This document shows, piece by piece, positions 10,701 to 19,600 of a stretch of DNA of 50,051 nt. Within the stretch, counting starts at the first letter, position 1, and each line of letters opens with the position of its first letter. Under the pieces are notes generated by a model. The model made no database searches. It saw only the letters and a list, made by a program, of their open reading frames with translations, and had not been told where the DNA came from. Source of the stretch: a virus; IMG/VR virus record IMGVR_UViG_3300025168_000131, positions 1 to 50,051 of that record. The stretch is one strand, 5' to 3'. Both the position numbers and the translations under genes were made by a program.

Positions 10701-11826
10701 TAGTAGATGCATCTAGTTCTGCTCTAAGAACCTCTGGATCTCCTTCTATATATGTGTCAACTTTTATTTCAACTTCATCTAATTCTTCTGTAGCTTGAAC
10801 AACTTCTCCTTGTTCATTTATAGTTTTTTGACCACTTTCACCTTTTTGAAATTTTTCAAACTGTTCATTAGTAAATGATCTAGTTTTTTGAGCTTTATTT
10901 AAGTCTCCGTTTTTTTCTAATATCTGTACAAGGGATCTTTCTTTACCTTTAGCTTTAAAAGCTTTTTGAATCTCCTTAGCTCTTGCAATAGCATTTGGAG
11001 TAGCTGTGTATAGAGTATAGTAATTTTCTAAAGTAGATCCTTTTGGTTTTACACCTTGCTCTAGTTCAGGTTGTTCACCTGGTAAGTTTAATACTTTAGC
11101 TTTAAATGTTGTTTCCTCATCGTCTTCAAATGGTCTTTCAGCATCAAGCTTTTGAATTAAAACTACTTGTTCTTCGTAAGACTCAGGTTTATAAACATAT
11201 CTTTTAAGAGAATAATCATATTTAGTGTCATCCTTAGTAATGCCGGCTTCTTCCATTTGTCTCATGCCTCTAGCATCGTCTGTAAAATACTGCTCTTGAC
11301 CTTTAACTTTTTTTAATTTAAAAGCTTCTAATACAGCATCACTTTGATCTAAGGATATATGATTAGCATCATGTTGATCTTCATTTTCTGCTAAAGCATA
11401 AGTGTCCAGTACATCTACTTTTACTTTTCTTCTTTTTTCACCACCAGGTAGAGTCATTTTAACAACATCGTCGGTAGCCTTAGAATTTATGTTTATAAAA
11501 TTAGCTCTATTCTTTTTCTTTTCTTCTTCTTCATCATCTCCACCTTCTAGTAAGGTATTAGGATCTAACTGCTCTAAGTTCGACTGTAATTCCGAAGAAA
11601 AAGTTTCCGAATCTGAAACCAAACTCTCTTCTATGTTTTGCGACGCCACAGGCACAGTCTCCCCCATGTTGTCTTCTTGAAAATTTACAGGAACTTCTTC
11701 TTGTACTTCAACTTTCTCTTCTTCTAATACAACTTCTCCATTGTCATATTTTTCTATTTCTAAAAGAAACTCTTCATCAGTAATTCCTTTTGAGTATAGA
11801 TTTTGAGCGTATTCTAATCTTGTCAT
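1792..11826 (-). CDS. Giant polyvalent internal virion protein (3344 aa) with HExxH and HAD-type motifs
   Basis: The longest gene in the window. The N-terminus is acidic, followed by long charged coiled-coil regions (residues about 650-900). A Gly/Ala-rich hydrophobic region (about 980-1020) and a second (about 1190-1210) could insert in membrane. HEILH at residues 1440-1444 is a zinc-metallopeptidase-type motif. DFDDTLA at 2499-2505, with a later VLTARA and YFADDH, is a complete-looking HAD phosphohydrolase pattern. The C-terminal about 500 residues have more hydrophobic segments and an Asp-rich GDDDEDD. Such fusions are known as phage large polyvalent proteins and are usually packaged and ejected with the DNA. 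It overlaps the upstream 691-aa gene by ATGA. The function of each domain is inferred from motifs. Confidence 0.85.
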   Translation of the reverse strand: MTRLEYAQNLYSKGITDEEFLLEIEKYDNGEVVLEEEKVEVQEEVPVNFQEDNMGETVPVASQNIEESLVSDSETFSSELQSNLEQLDPNTLLEGGDDEEEEKKKNRANFININSKATDDVVKMTLPGGEKRRKVKVDVLDTYALAENEDQHDANHISLDQSDAVLEAFKLKKVKGQEQYFTDDARGMRQMEEAGITKDDTKYDYSLKRYVYKPESYEEQVVLIQKLDAERPFEDDEETTFKAKVLNLPGEQPELEQGVKPKGSTLENYYTLYTATPNAIARAKEIQKAFKAKGKERSLVQILEKNGDLNKAQKTRSFTNEQFEKFQKGESGQKTINEQGEVVQATEELDEVEIKVDTYIEGDPEVLRAELDASTTKLDELSARYNDEAMPEEERTQLAIEIQEAYLKKKKIMDTISTANATGESVEMFMKIEDDEIPKVTVGNKGGFITDENGKIIPNMDKTYDPIRGGMAVGPGSWFKKNPRKANYWDRDFEKNEKQINKLVINRNDKYANFGLITVTGIGLQYTDAGEVFLIEGDSLIGKDGGDYITTFKNGRTFTSGEKAGEIDLVATAKANGLYNEDFKAFSLGVMNVSKRKALQLDYLIRKGVAINTKHNGNGVDIAQGLADEMNFLNDNTKKENFKFKREKNTITNTEAFNEEKLMSGGKRFDKKLKELQGLIKENMNHAKKIVKKNTNSNSAFKKLEEKTEKINSASENILSEYNVTNESLKKVQSDIKPLVQDQQDINLSIEELNSEYTEKYKETEAQIKKATTRDAQLKIYNDFIAWETKDYKPRFNDLKADFDNKTQEVNNLNLEIKSIQEGYTANYNEYKKEMEEYKAYKADLTPEIRKAGLEMTRALNAADTYKALSFSFAAGSKNIHDQSAKIFKEGEGRGSFIGETWNSFTGAFADATGGKAISFSYLAELFNEVGRFTGAISEDEYNYNAGKISADQKSFSADVEAVKEIMKIKNIDEKYATTYSESFLGGLADTAAVMLGAYAGGTPGAPMSFGLSAGFFFNSMASSQQEILDMQSEFIKNYDGPAWMALQEFEKGFTSMQQKGYILTQASVEAALTYFSGEVLQGKIKPFSSKVVKKYVDVALDLFSKEGKVVTTESLNASVRKLVGESVAKTAGKAGGMAEAGLLETLEEYTQAIAAEGIKSDYQRVTDYKIKWDIADQNGAEWKKQMDQLFKISFTMGAVGGVFHGSVNNNDKLVDNYNALSLKAKADLEQFLQFNVSNKRNEDALEQYKSDIDNQLNDPDNEMDEETASKLKQQADKVYEVYKHQVPQNLTGVAQSQMGELLLKKNELIEEIDQIGDKNAAADLVEQVAVIDAQVKAISLDPNNKRFEGSTKEAVERQQVLGEKIMDRRGGGTITFAKSQQEFEQAMEDNNVALQAVDAEGNLVNQSLADAMYLKDGSGNIIVNTKMMEDMVSISATTHEILHDITADQLAGLSDEEQVELINSFKNILSPKEKATVEARLEANYNGVDIATTEEWFNAFHDAIVRGDLKYDKNIFEQLGDWIVNLINGFAPGSFKKDLKFDSPQGVYDFIKNYSIETKAITEGKQDEFSEEVGKVVYNRDNEIQAKPEESTETTTVVDENVKDKPEVEAALSISVIDETTENKKTRQDTRNIVVDNIYDEHAKGKTKEEWREFVESPRGIALVQDEILAGTVLLDKNNNILNYNTRKEKRELLEKPGVKEVQTSYLPDMVAIAKRKGSEDPMGTAYAGIDFLMNHVKAFDPSQNTDLPGYIGGYLGLKVGSGFKKQQKKGDEISMEKEGVKQVVEKQGVSQGSSSTSQEESQQPQFFIKDRLGDKAKAIDKKVKAMASGLKLKGKGYKQTPKLAIKETVEMFMSDPNAVYVDDGGSFWGTPKGKKALGTSIAESILNKIENNAALNGQDIKAVQQFLMKNKQTLMSGALAEGTDPSGKSTGMAKVLLDKFYSKGDRVKMTKTGSKQGLSKQTKLDNVEDSVFDDLFGITEAGKPNVQNVSMSSQPVKAMIRATEKILTNQAIRESVEGTQKMGEGKAKAMKSSTQFTQAQDVNYMSTIEEISQKRDIKAALKSLKIDPKNVIITDDNRVARQVEFEKQIIKHKLNSQVFLAGAFAFSGARRAQGQLDKDGNLVKAKTRIVKGKEVQNPYFYQLDNGQWMEGIKGKTKNGNIKYSQPVTPEGTSLVPRDKSRLYYGTSDPAYIKALEEAKKNDKEGDAKFKKIIPPVSGVTEDFIKSKAKQSAENMDVLESVVDQLAKAKQGGMSINYAAMIVTQGYQATDGLIKVAAPFKYASKVFAYGPKGSKSQQREGKKYREEHNPPASVVGASLIAAIKSNRAKQTMDALRENYSQTQLSKFDDSKLDAAKLDAVMPKGTSIFSNPAVRYAAAGINLNSIINPLTGKTIAEENGLGVDKKFENDPNVVAKQNELILNPVENSKQELKQYLKTVPDLKKTNLSNSQQLGKSKVLYLDPTTMTNEDVMNKAATIDEAIRKANGLNRPVKKIRVFDFDDTLARTKSNVLYTMPDGTTGKLTAEEFAQRGEEMKNDGAVWDFSEFNKVMNGRKGPLFEVAQKIQESRGTEDMFVLTARAPESQQAIKDFLDGVGLNIPLKNITGLGNSTGAAKANWVIDKAADGYNDFYFADDHMANVRAVQDALSVVDVKSKVQQAKVALSTSQGVSDKFNQYLEASSGIEWYKQYSKAKAQVLGSKKNKFKFFIPNSAEDFLGLLYETLAPGKVGEQQMKFYEDMLLKPYSKAMSDLSADRVQLMADFKKLKKTLEVPKDLRKKTNSGFTNEQAVRVYLWNKTGQEVPGISKTDLKELLDIVENDPKLKTFGNSILEITKGDGYSKPGQSWLGGTITTDLVDMLNTTKRGKYLENWKETVDAMFSEENLNKLEALYGSKYREALEDIIRRMKSGKNRQPSTDRLTNEVMDWINGSVGTIMFFNMRSALLQGISAANFLNWTYNNPAAAGKAFANQKQYWKDFIEILNSDYLVDRRNGLKLNINESEIADAAKSSRNKAKAVISYIIEKGYLPTKFMDSFAIASGGATFYRNRVNDLIKNEGKSQEEAEAQAFEEFKEKSEMSQQSSDPSKISKQQTTLMGRLLLQFVNTPMQYTRLQKRAFQDLLNGRGSKRENMGKILYYGIIQNMWFNAMQSGLMLAGFGDDDEDDGDLKDKTIYTANGMVDSMLRGLGFAGITVSVLKNLGIDIYDRSQRKRPEYSDAWQTLLQFSPSIRKKLMNLKNAGWVFDSKKRRQEVLDKGFSLDNPAWEAGSKVFSTITNIPLDRLVQKTNNVRSALEEDTETWEAIFILLGWNSWQIKPDKKEDDKGLKIEGLDLSNSSAELKIEGLNLE

Positions 11827-13898
11827 GAAGTTTGATTTTTAATTAAATTTAATAAGTTTTGTGCACCCATAGTTTCTGCATCTCCTTCAACCGTAGCTAC
11901 TTCATCAGTCGCATCTGTTTTTATACCGGTGGCTTCTATATCTTCAATAAACTTTGTCATATTTTTAGGTGTTATACCACTATCTAGAATTTGTATCTGT
12001 TTCATTAAAGCTTTCCAATCACTTATATCTATTGCTCTAACTTTATCATTACTAGTTTTGACATACATTTGATCATCTTTAAGGTCTGTTTTATTTGGAT
12101 ATTTTCTTTTTAAATATGCTCCAGTCATGTAAGTTGGATTATTAGGATCGTATTTAGCTCCAGTATTTCTTTTTATAACACCATTAAGTAAAGTGGTTAT
12201 ACCTGTTTGTCCAGTAGAATCTTTATTGTTTGATAATTTATCAAAGTGAGTTATTATTTCTGAACCAGTATATCTACCGTCTTTATTTTTAAAACCCCAA
12301 GGCTCTAAGCTAATACTAGTAGCTATACCACTTGATTTGTCATCTATTAAAGCTGCGCCTTTTACTACTACATCTTCCTCGTCATTAGGTGTAATTTTTA
12401 AATTACTATAATTAGATATAGTTCTATTATTTTGTTCTCTTTGACGGTAATAATAGTCAACAACAGCATCTTGCTGATCAGGTGTATTCTGCCAATTAAT
12501 CGGTAAAGTAGAATCTGGTTTTCTTATAAATTGCCAATTGTTTTGAGCACTAGTGTTTTGAAAACCTCCTGTACCTGGAGCTCCATTATCGGTTGTTCTA
12601 TCTGATGAATATATGATCTCTTGTATATACTGTAAGCTTTCTTCATTTAGCCTTGTAAAATCTTCTATAACTTCTTTCTTAGTCAATGTATTTGTGTTTC
12701 CTTCTTTAGTATATTCACCACTTGTACCTATAGTTGTTTTAATTGGTTTTAAATTTTGACCATCTAAACCACTATTTATTGTTTTACTAAAGCCATCAAA
12801 AGTTTCTTGGTTTAAAGTAGCTAAGAAAGGTTGACCTGATTTTTTTGAAGCGTTTTGTAAATCTTTATAAGGTATAGCTAATGGCTTATCCATTACAACA
12901 GGATTGAAATAAGTTAAAGTTGAACCTGCTTTACTAATGTCCATAGAAAATCTATGATCAGCATTACCATTATTCCAATCCATTATAGCATTTAATTTTC
13001 CTTTAAACGCAGGATTTTCTTCAAATAATACAGAGTTAACTTCATTTGTTGGAGCCATTTCCCATTTGCCTTCTGAATTTAAAACAAGTAATCCCTTGTT
13101 ATCTTCAGCAGCAGCATCCATAAAAGCTAGTAAATTTGGTATTTGTGTTTTAGCACTATTTAAACCTTGCGTAGCCTCTGTATGCTGTATAGAACCAACT
13201 GGGTATTTTAACATTTCAGCTAGTTTATTTATCTGAAGATCCATAGATCCTTTTATACCAATACCACTAGGTGCTTCTCCATGTGTTTCTATATATTGAT
13301 TATACCAAGCTCCTAGTGTAGCATCTTTAATTACTTCATTGCCTAAATCATCCCAATCCCTTTGTTTTATTATAGCGTTCTCTATAAACTTTAAATCTTT
13401 GCCTTGAAAATTAACGGTATAATCAGTTTCAACTTCTTTAGTGTCTAAATTATCTCCTACGTATTGATAGTTACCATCACCTAAAGCTGTAGTTTGTTTT
13501 TTATTGTAGTATCTTCTATGATTTTCTAATAACTCTTTTTGTGTTTTCCAATCATTTCCACCTATTACTTTACTAGTTACAGCTGTAGCTTTATCTCCGT
13601 CCCAGTCATAATCTATAGCAATACCTACAGGCACATCTTGATTTTCTCTAAAAGCGTTTATGGAAGTCTGTGTTTCTAAAACTAATTTATCATCTTTAGG
13701 ATCTTGTCTTATTTCAGCTAACTGTTGTTTCTGTTTATTTTTTTGAGCATTAAGAGCAAGCTTTTGAGCATACGCTTGATCCTGTTTTCTTTTTGCCGCT
13801 GCTAAAGCTTCTCTTTTGTCGTTAGCTGCATTAAAAGATTTATTAAAAGACTCAAAGCCTTTATCTATTAACTGAGCTGGCTGTCTATAAGTTCCCAT
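11823..13898 (-). CDS. Probable internal virion protein (691 aa)
   Basis: I do not recognise a named family. The N-terminal about 85 residues are rich in Lys, Gln and Ala (AAAKRKQDQAYAQKLALNAQ) and should form a coiled coil. The rest is a soluble mixed sequence without catalytic motifs or a signal peptide. It lies between a 256-aa Ala/Gln-rich coiled-coil protein and the giant polyvalent protein, with a 4-nt overlap to the latter. This trio resembles the internal-core or ejection cassette of podoviruses (T7 gp14, gp15, gp16 as analogues by position and size trend, not by visible similarity). The start ATG sits in a TATATG context shared with its neighbours. Confidence 0.75.
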   Translation of the reverse strand: MGTYRQPAQLIDKGFESFNKSFNAANDKREALAAAKRKQDQAYAQKLALNAQKNKQKQQLAEIRQDPKDDKLVLETQTSINAFRENQDVPVGIAIDYDWDGDKATAVTSKVIGGNDWKTQKELLENHRRYYNKKQTTALGDGNYQYVGDNLDTKEVETDYTVNFQGKDLKFIENAIIKQRDWDDLGNEVIKDATLGAWYNQYIETHGEAPSGIGIKGSMDLQINKLAEMLKYPVGSIQHTEATQGLNSAKTQIPNLLAFMDAAAEDNKGLLVLNSEGKWEMAPTNEVNSVLFEENPAFKGKLNAIMDWNNGNADHRFSMDISKAGSTLTYFNPVVMDKPLAIPYKDLQNASKKSGQPFLATLNQETFDGFSKTINSGLDGQNLKPIKTTIGTSGEYTKEGNTNTLTKKEVIEDFTRLNEESLQYIQEIIYSSDRTTDNGAPGTGGFQNTSAQNNWQFIRKPDSTLPINWQNTPDQQDAVVDYYYRQREQNNRTISNYSNLKITPNDEEDVVVKGAALIDDKSSGIATSISLEPWGFKNKDGRYTGSEIITHFDKLSNNKDSTGQTGITTLLNGVIKRNTGAKYDPNNPTYMTGAYLKRKYPNKTDLKDDQMYVKTSNDKVRAIDISDWKALMKQIQILDSGITPKNMTKFIEDIEATGIKTDATDEVATVEGDAETMGAQNLLNLIKNQTS

Positions 13899-13910
13899 AT
13901 ACTTTTTTAT

Positions 13911-14681
13911 TTAAAAATTAAGCTTAGACAAGTCAAAACCTGATAGATCAATGTTTACTTTTTTATCTTTTTCACCTGTAAAGTCTGTCATACCCATTAA
14001 ACCACTAGCTACTTGTCCAAAAGCAGCTGATGAATCTGATTGATATTGTAATTGTTGAGCTTTAGCTGTATCTAACTCTTGTTGCGCTCTATCTAAATCA
14101 GCATTAGTTCTAGTTTCTTGTGCAGCAAACATAAATTGTTCACCTGCCGCTTGAGCCGCTTGAACTCTTCCTTGTTCGCTAGCTTCAATACCTTGAACCC
14201 TAGCTTTTTCTGCTGCTTTTTGAGCCTGAACTTGTGCATCTCCTTGTGCTTTTAATTTTTGATTATTAATCTCTTGTTGTTCAATACTAGCTGCAATGCC
14301 TTGTTTTCCTTGAGCTGCCGCTTGTGCTAAAGCTGTTGCACCGCCTGCTCCCATGCCGCTTACTCTTAAAGTATCTAAAGTATTTGCTAAAGCTATATCT
14401 GTTTGTTCCATTTGTATTTCAGCGGCTTTAGTAGCTACTCTAAGATTTTCGTATGGATTTTTAAACATGTCTGAATTATCAGTAGGTTTATAAGCGCTAA
14501 CACTTTGATACGGATTAGTTATTTCTTGTCTAGAGTCTATAACATCTTGTAAAGCTTTTTGATTATCTTCTATTATTGATGTTTGCTCGTCAGCTTTACC
14601 TTTAGCTAAAAAACCTTGTGTTGTGTTAACTGCTAAACCTATTACTTTAGGGTTTGTCAATATTTCTTCTAATGCGCCCAT
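13911..14681 (-). CDS. Ala/Gln-rich coiled-coil internal virion protein (256 aa)
   Basis: 256 aa. Residues about 85-215 are almost all Ala, Gln, Glu and Lys with heptad-like spacing, and they include a small glycine patch, GMGAGGATALAQAAAQGKQG. That composition is typical of phage internal-core proteins such as T7 gp14 that line the tail channel or enter the cell envelope on ejection. The C-terminus is short and polar. The preceding tail gene starts its own unit; this gene begins 10 nt downstream of that gene's stop and its ATG is in a TATATG context. No enzyme motif is seen. The role is inferred from composition and from being upstream of two much larger putative ejection proteins. Confidence 0.7.
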   Translation of the reverse strand: MGALEEILTNPKVIGLAVNTTQGFLAKGKADEQTSIIEDNQKALQDVIDSRQEITNPYQSVSAYKPTDNSDMFKNPYENLRVATKAAEIQMEQTDIALANTLDTLRVSGMGAGGATALAQAAAQGKQGIAASIEQQEINNQKLKAQGDAQVQAQKAAEKARVQGIEASEQGRVQAAQAAGEQFMFAAQETRTNADLDRAQQELDTAKAQQLQYQSDSSAAFGQVASGLMGMTDFTGEKDKKVNIDLSGFDLSKLNF

Positions 14682-14691
14682 ATATTTATTT

Positions 14692-16578
14692 TTAAGATGA
14701 TTTTACAATGTTTGATGAAACAGAGAATAATTCTTTTTCTCCTCCTGGTTGAGTCACTGTGTCTGTTGACATTTGTACATTAGCGAAAAAACCTTTAACT
14801 CCACTCATTTGATTACCAAATATCACTTCACCAGGTCTAGGTGGATAAGATGAAGGCTCAGTTGTAACAGTTTGTTTTTGAATTAATGCTGACACATATC
14901 TGTTTTCTTTTCTAGCGAAACCTGCATGAGCATATGGAGGAGAAACTGCATTTGTTCCTGTTTTTGAAGGATCGTAAACTTCATATTTACCCTCTAAGAA
15001 ACTATAAACTACAGTTGTTTCATCTTCAAAAGTACTATATAGATTTTGATTATTAACAGTTTTCATAAAGTCATATCCTTCTTCATCACTAGTAAAGTAA
15101 TCTACTTTCCAACCGCTACCTCCTTCGTAGCCTATAGTATTGAAGTTCTTTACAACTAACGGATCAGTGTTAAATAAGAAGTTTACACTAGAAGAATTAT
15201 AAGGTTGATCATACCAAAACCCTCTATTGTTTGGTACTGTTTCGTCAAAGTGCTCGTAAAGACTGTATTGATCTATAGAGAAAGTTTTATTCTCAACACT
15301 GAATATTTTGCTTGGTTTAAAAGAGAATCTACTTGTCCAACCGTTTATTGCTTCTTCAAATGTTAAAGTTTGATATGTTGAACTATCATTACTAGTAAAA
15401 TGTGAATTAGTTTGTAAAGATAATAAATAATGTAATGAGTATATATCCCAACCAGCTCTTATTCTACCTCTGTCAGGAGAAACAAATCTTACTAAACCAT
15501 CAGTTGCTGGTAAAGTTATTTCTGAACTTGATGTTATAGTAGTAGAATTTCCACTTACAACAATATTTGTAATATAAGCAACAGTAGGATCAGGACTATA
15601 ATTAATTCCATTATCAGAAGATATTTGTATACCACTACCTATCTGAAGATTTCCACTTATAGTAGAATTAGTTATATTAAAAACATTAACTGTGCCAGTA
15701 GTTTCAAGCGTTGCTGTTACGTAATAATCTTTCCATTCATTATCTACTTTAGCTAATTCATCTCTAAAATAGTCATTCATACCATATTTACTAATAGGAG
15801 TTAAACCGTCTCTTGACAATCTCATTATTGAACTTCTATCTTTATCTGCAAAATATTTTTGAAAACCGTAAACTGCAAAAGACTCAGGGTTTTGACTTAT
15901 GCCAAATTCACCTAAATATGGAACTGTTTGACCTATAACGACTTGACTAGACGTTACAGTACCACCGCCTTCAGCTGAATAAATAGCATCCTTGTCTATT
16001 AATGCTCCATTAACTTTATTCTCTTGAAATATTATTAAGTTAGTGTCTTCTGCATATAGCCTTTGTATTGATCCATAAGCAGGTTCTAAGGACTTAGTTA
16101 TACTCTCACCAACAGAAAACACGTTAGTAGCATTTAAACCTGTTCTAGAGTTAAAAACACCAGAATATATTAAAGAATTAAACCTACGTTCTTGAAGTGG
16201 TTCGTCCTCATTTAAATAAGCTCTAACACCAAAATCAACAGTGTTGTTTCCAAAGCCACCTCTTATAGTAGAGTCTTCGCAAAACCAATTATACCTTAAT
16301 GTTTCCGCCATTCTATCGTTAGCGCTGTTAGGGAAAGCAGGTTCGTAATTTTGACTTCCTACAAGGTCAGAATATCTTAAACCATATATCTCTTGATTAC
16401 CTACGCCAGAAACAGCATCTCCAAAAGCTACAGGACCTGGATATGTACCTGTAGTGTTTGCTTCTCCATAAACATTAGGTTGAGGTGAACCAATATCAAC
16501 TATAGGATTAACTTGACCAGTAGCAATACGCTTAGTCCAAAATGAATTAAAATACTTTACTTCTAAAATAGCTCCCAT
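14692..16578 (-). CDS. Tail structural protein (628 aa), probably tail hub or needle region
   Basis: 628 aa, beta-rich, with many Gly, Ser, Thr, Asn and aromatic residues and no transmembrane segment or enzyme motif. Segments such as RLYAEDTNLIIFQENKVNGA and DYFRDELAKVDNEWKDYYVT look like beta-propeller or sheet repeats of tail proteins. It lies directly downstream of the 1463-aa tail protein and upstream of the internal-protein cassette, which fits a distal tail component. In crAss-like phages the equivalent place holds tail muzzle or hub components. I see no similarity strong enough to give a specific name. Confidence 0.65.
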   Translation of the reverse strand: MGAILEVKYFNSFWTKRIATGQVNPIVDIGSPQPNVYGEANTTGTYPGPVAFGDAVSGVGNQEIYGLRYSDLVGSQNYEPAFPNSANDRMAETLRYNWFCEDSTIRGGFGNNTVDFGVRAYLNEDEPLQERRFNSLIYSGVFNSRTGLNATNVFSVGESITKSLEPAYGSIQRLYAEDTNLIIFQENKVNGALIDKDAIYSAEGGGTVTSSQVVIGQTVPYLGEFGISQNPESFAVYGFQKYFADKDRSSIMRLSRDGLTPISKYGMNDYFRDELAKVDNEWKDYYVTATLETTGTVNVFNITNSTISGNLQIGSGIQISSDNGINYSPDPTVAYITNIVVSGNSTTITSSSEITLPATDGLVRFVSPDRGRIRAGWDIYSLHYLLSLQTNSHFTSNDSSTYQTLTFEEAINGWTSRFSFKPSKIFSVENKTFSIDQYSLYEHFDETVPNNRGFWYDQPYNSSSVNFLFNTDPLVVKNFNTIGYEGGSGWKVDYFTSDEEGYDFMKTVNNQNLYSTFEDETTVVYSFLEGKYEVYDPSKTGTNAVSPPYAHAGFARKENRYVSALIQKQTVTTEPSSYPPRPGEVIFGNQMSGVKGFFANVQMSTDTVTQPGGEKELFSVSSNIVKSS

Positions 16579-16610
16579 AATTAATTATTACTTATTTTTT
16601 TGTTTTATTA

Positions 16611-19600
16611 CTATGGATTTATAGTAAAATTCAGGTTTGCAAATGATGTTTCTGTAGGAAATTCAAAACTTAAACCATTTCCATTTGCATCTGTAACTTG
16701 ATATATTAAATTATAAGTACCTGCAGGTGCATTAGCAGATGCTATAATATAGTTTTCATTAACATAATTATCATATATAAGGCCATTATTGTCATTTACT
16801 ATGTTTCCACCGGTATATCCAAAACTTATCTCACTAGCTATGTCATTACCTGTAGTTGTTTCTATACAGCTAACTACGCTCCAAGCTATATCTTGTGCAT
16901 TTGCTATTGGAGATCCAATTGGAACAGTGTTAGGAATCGATGCTACAAACCAATCATAACCGCCATTAGTATATGCTGGGCTTAGTATACTACTATTACC
17001 ATTCACACCATCATCTCCCCATATAGTACCACCTGTTCCCGCTGTTACGTTACTAAGTCCACTTTTATTTCCAGGTTTTCTAATTTTAGGTTTAACATTT
17101 TGTAATGATATAGTTGGTACAGAAAGTGTTGTTACGGTAGCTGGGTCGCCAGGTAATTCTGCATCTACATTAAATGTAAAGCTAAAATTAAATTGTCTAG
17201 TGTTTACGTCTTGTAGAAAATACTGTGGAGTTTCTTTTAAGTATATTTTATATATAGCTTGCGCCGGATTATTTGCGTTAGAAAGTACAAACAAATTCTT
17301 AACGTCAGTGCCGTCGCCGTTAACACATGTAAATTCCACACTATTTATAGCTGAAAAAGGTATAGTGTCACCTACTGCATTCTTAGGTTGAAGTGATATT
17401 ATATAAGGATCTATACCAGTAGTAGGCACAGGAGGCGAAGGTGGGTTTAATCCAGCTTCGTAATAAGAATAATAAAGAGAAATAGGAGTGTCTTCAAAAA
17501 AGTCTACCGTAATAGTATTTAAAGCAGCTGGAATATTTTCATCAACATTATTTTCTATTAAAGTATTAAGTTCTGATATTAAACCTGAAGTAGAAGACTC
17601 CCAAAATATCTCTAAATTAGACTCATCGGCTTCAACCTCTACTATTGATATAGAATTACTATCAATACCTCCAATATTGTTTTGCTGGTCTTTAGATGTG
17701 ATACCTATACCAGTATTAGTTATTTGTTTACCAATATTAATTATAGGAGCTGTTTGAGTAGGTACTGTATTTGAAAAACCTGTTATTTTATCATAGTAAA
17801 CAAAAGGATTTCTACCGATTTCATTTTCAGCAATAACTGCATAAGAATTATCTGGTTGCTTATATAATAAAGTTTTATTAACCTCAGCTAATGTCACTCC
17901 AGCGCTTGACCTACCTGTTGAACTATATATTTGATCTATATTACCTATATATACAGTGTTATCATAAGCACCATTTAGATTTACCATACCTGTTTGATAT
18001 CCAATACCGCCAGCTCCAGCTGTATAGCTTGACCAATTTCCAGGTGATCCAGTGACGAAAATTAATTCACCAAAAGTTGCAACTCTAGGATATAATTTGT
18101 CTTCACTACTATTAAATTCTAACTGAGAATTTGTCTCAACAATTTCAGTTGTTACTTTATTTATATTGTCACCAATTAAAGTAAAAGAGGTTAAAACATT
18201 TGTATTAGGCGCAATACCATTTGGACCAGTATTTACAACCGGTATTAAAGGTTCTCCATTAGCTTGAAAAGGCATGTATAAATTATAATAACCCTGCTGC
18301 TGTTGTTTTACTACTATCTTATAACTATACCAACCAAGCGGATTTGTATCTTTATTATAAAGTCCGGGATAACCTTCTACATTAGGTAAAGTAGAAGGTA
18401 TTTTGTTTTTAAACAATATTTTTAAAGAATCTCCTACCCAATTAACTATATTAGAACCATCTATAAGAGGCGCACTTATTTGATCTTGTCTTTTATAATT
18501 GTGAAAAAACGTATCTCCACTAAACACATCTCCGTTAGAAGCTAGATTAGTAGAAAATATTGGTGGTGCTAAAATAACATCTGATTGTCTACCAAACTTA
18601 TCAGATAATACAACACCTACTTGATAATTTCTATTTTGTTTTAATGTGTGATTTGGATATTCTACAGACGAATTGCTACTAAACTCATTTTCTACATCGT
18701 ATTTAGGACTTGATCCTACAGAAAAATCTAAAGAATCTGGAGAAGAATGTCTATTTAAAAAGTTTCCATATATTATTCTATTACCAGCAGACTCTTGAGC
18801 TAATGCTCTTATGGGAACTTGATCTGAAACTCTAGTGACTTCTGTAGTGGGTAAAGTTTTATAAGGTTTATCTCCCTGCCACTTAAACACGTAGTAGTTT
18901 AAAGCGTTTCCATTTATAGAAGAATCAGTTACTGGAATAGTTTTTAATAATCTTAATGCTGTAGACTCAGAGTCTTCATATATTATGTCTATAGATTTTA
19001 CCTTAAGCTTAGAAGAAAGATCTTGTACCTGAATCTGCGATCCATCAACATAAGGCATTTTTATAGATAAATTTATAGTATTTAATATGTTTTGATACAA
19101 AAAGTTAAGCGTTGAGGTACCGACTGTTTCCACGTCTGAAGCTGGAACTGTTCCTTGACCTAAAAACGCACCAGAATTAGCATTAAAAGCAGCGTATGCT
19201 TCATTATATATGTAATAACCTTTTTGTAAGGGCTCAAATAATGATTGTGTGAAAGGCGATATTAAAGAAGTTTCTCCATCATCAAAAGTAAATCTATAAG
19301 CAAGTCTTACAAATTTATCCTCTAAATAAAATTTATCACCACCAAAATTCTCTTCAAACCATGGATTTTTAAAACAAATATCAAATGGATCTCCATTTGC
19401 AAATTCAGGCCAAACCCAGCTAGTTATATACTTTCCGTCTTGATCTACTTTCTTTACAGTAATACTAAAAACTGTATTGTTAGCAGAATCAGTACCTTGT
19501 GGAAATATTTGATCAATTAAATATGTACTACCATCTTCAACGAAAGCAGCACTTGATAGTTTCATATCTGGCTGTAGGTAGGCTTTTAAATAATCTCTTT

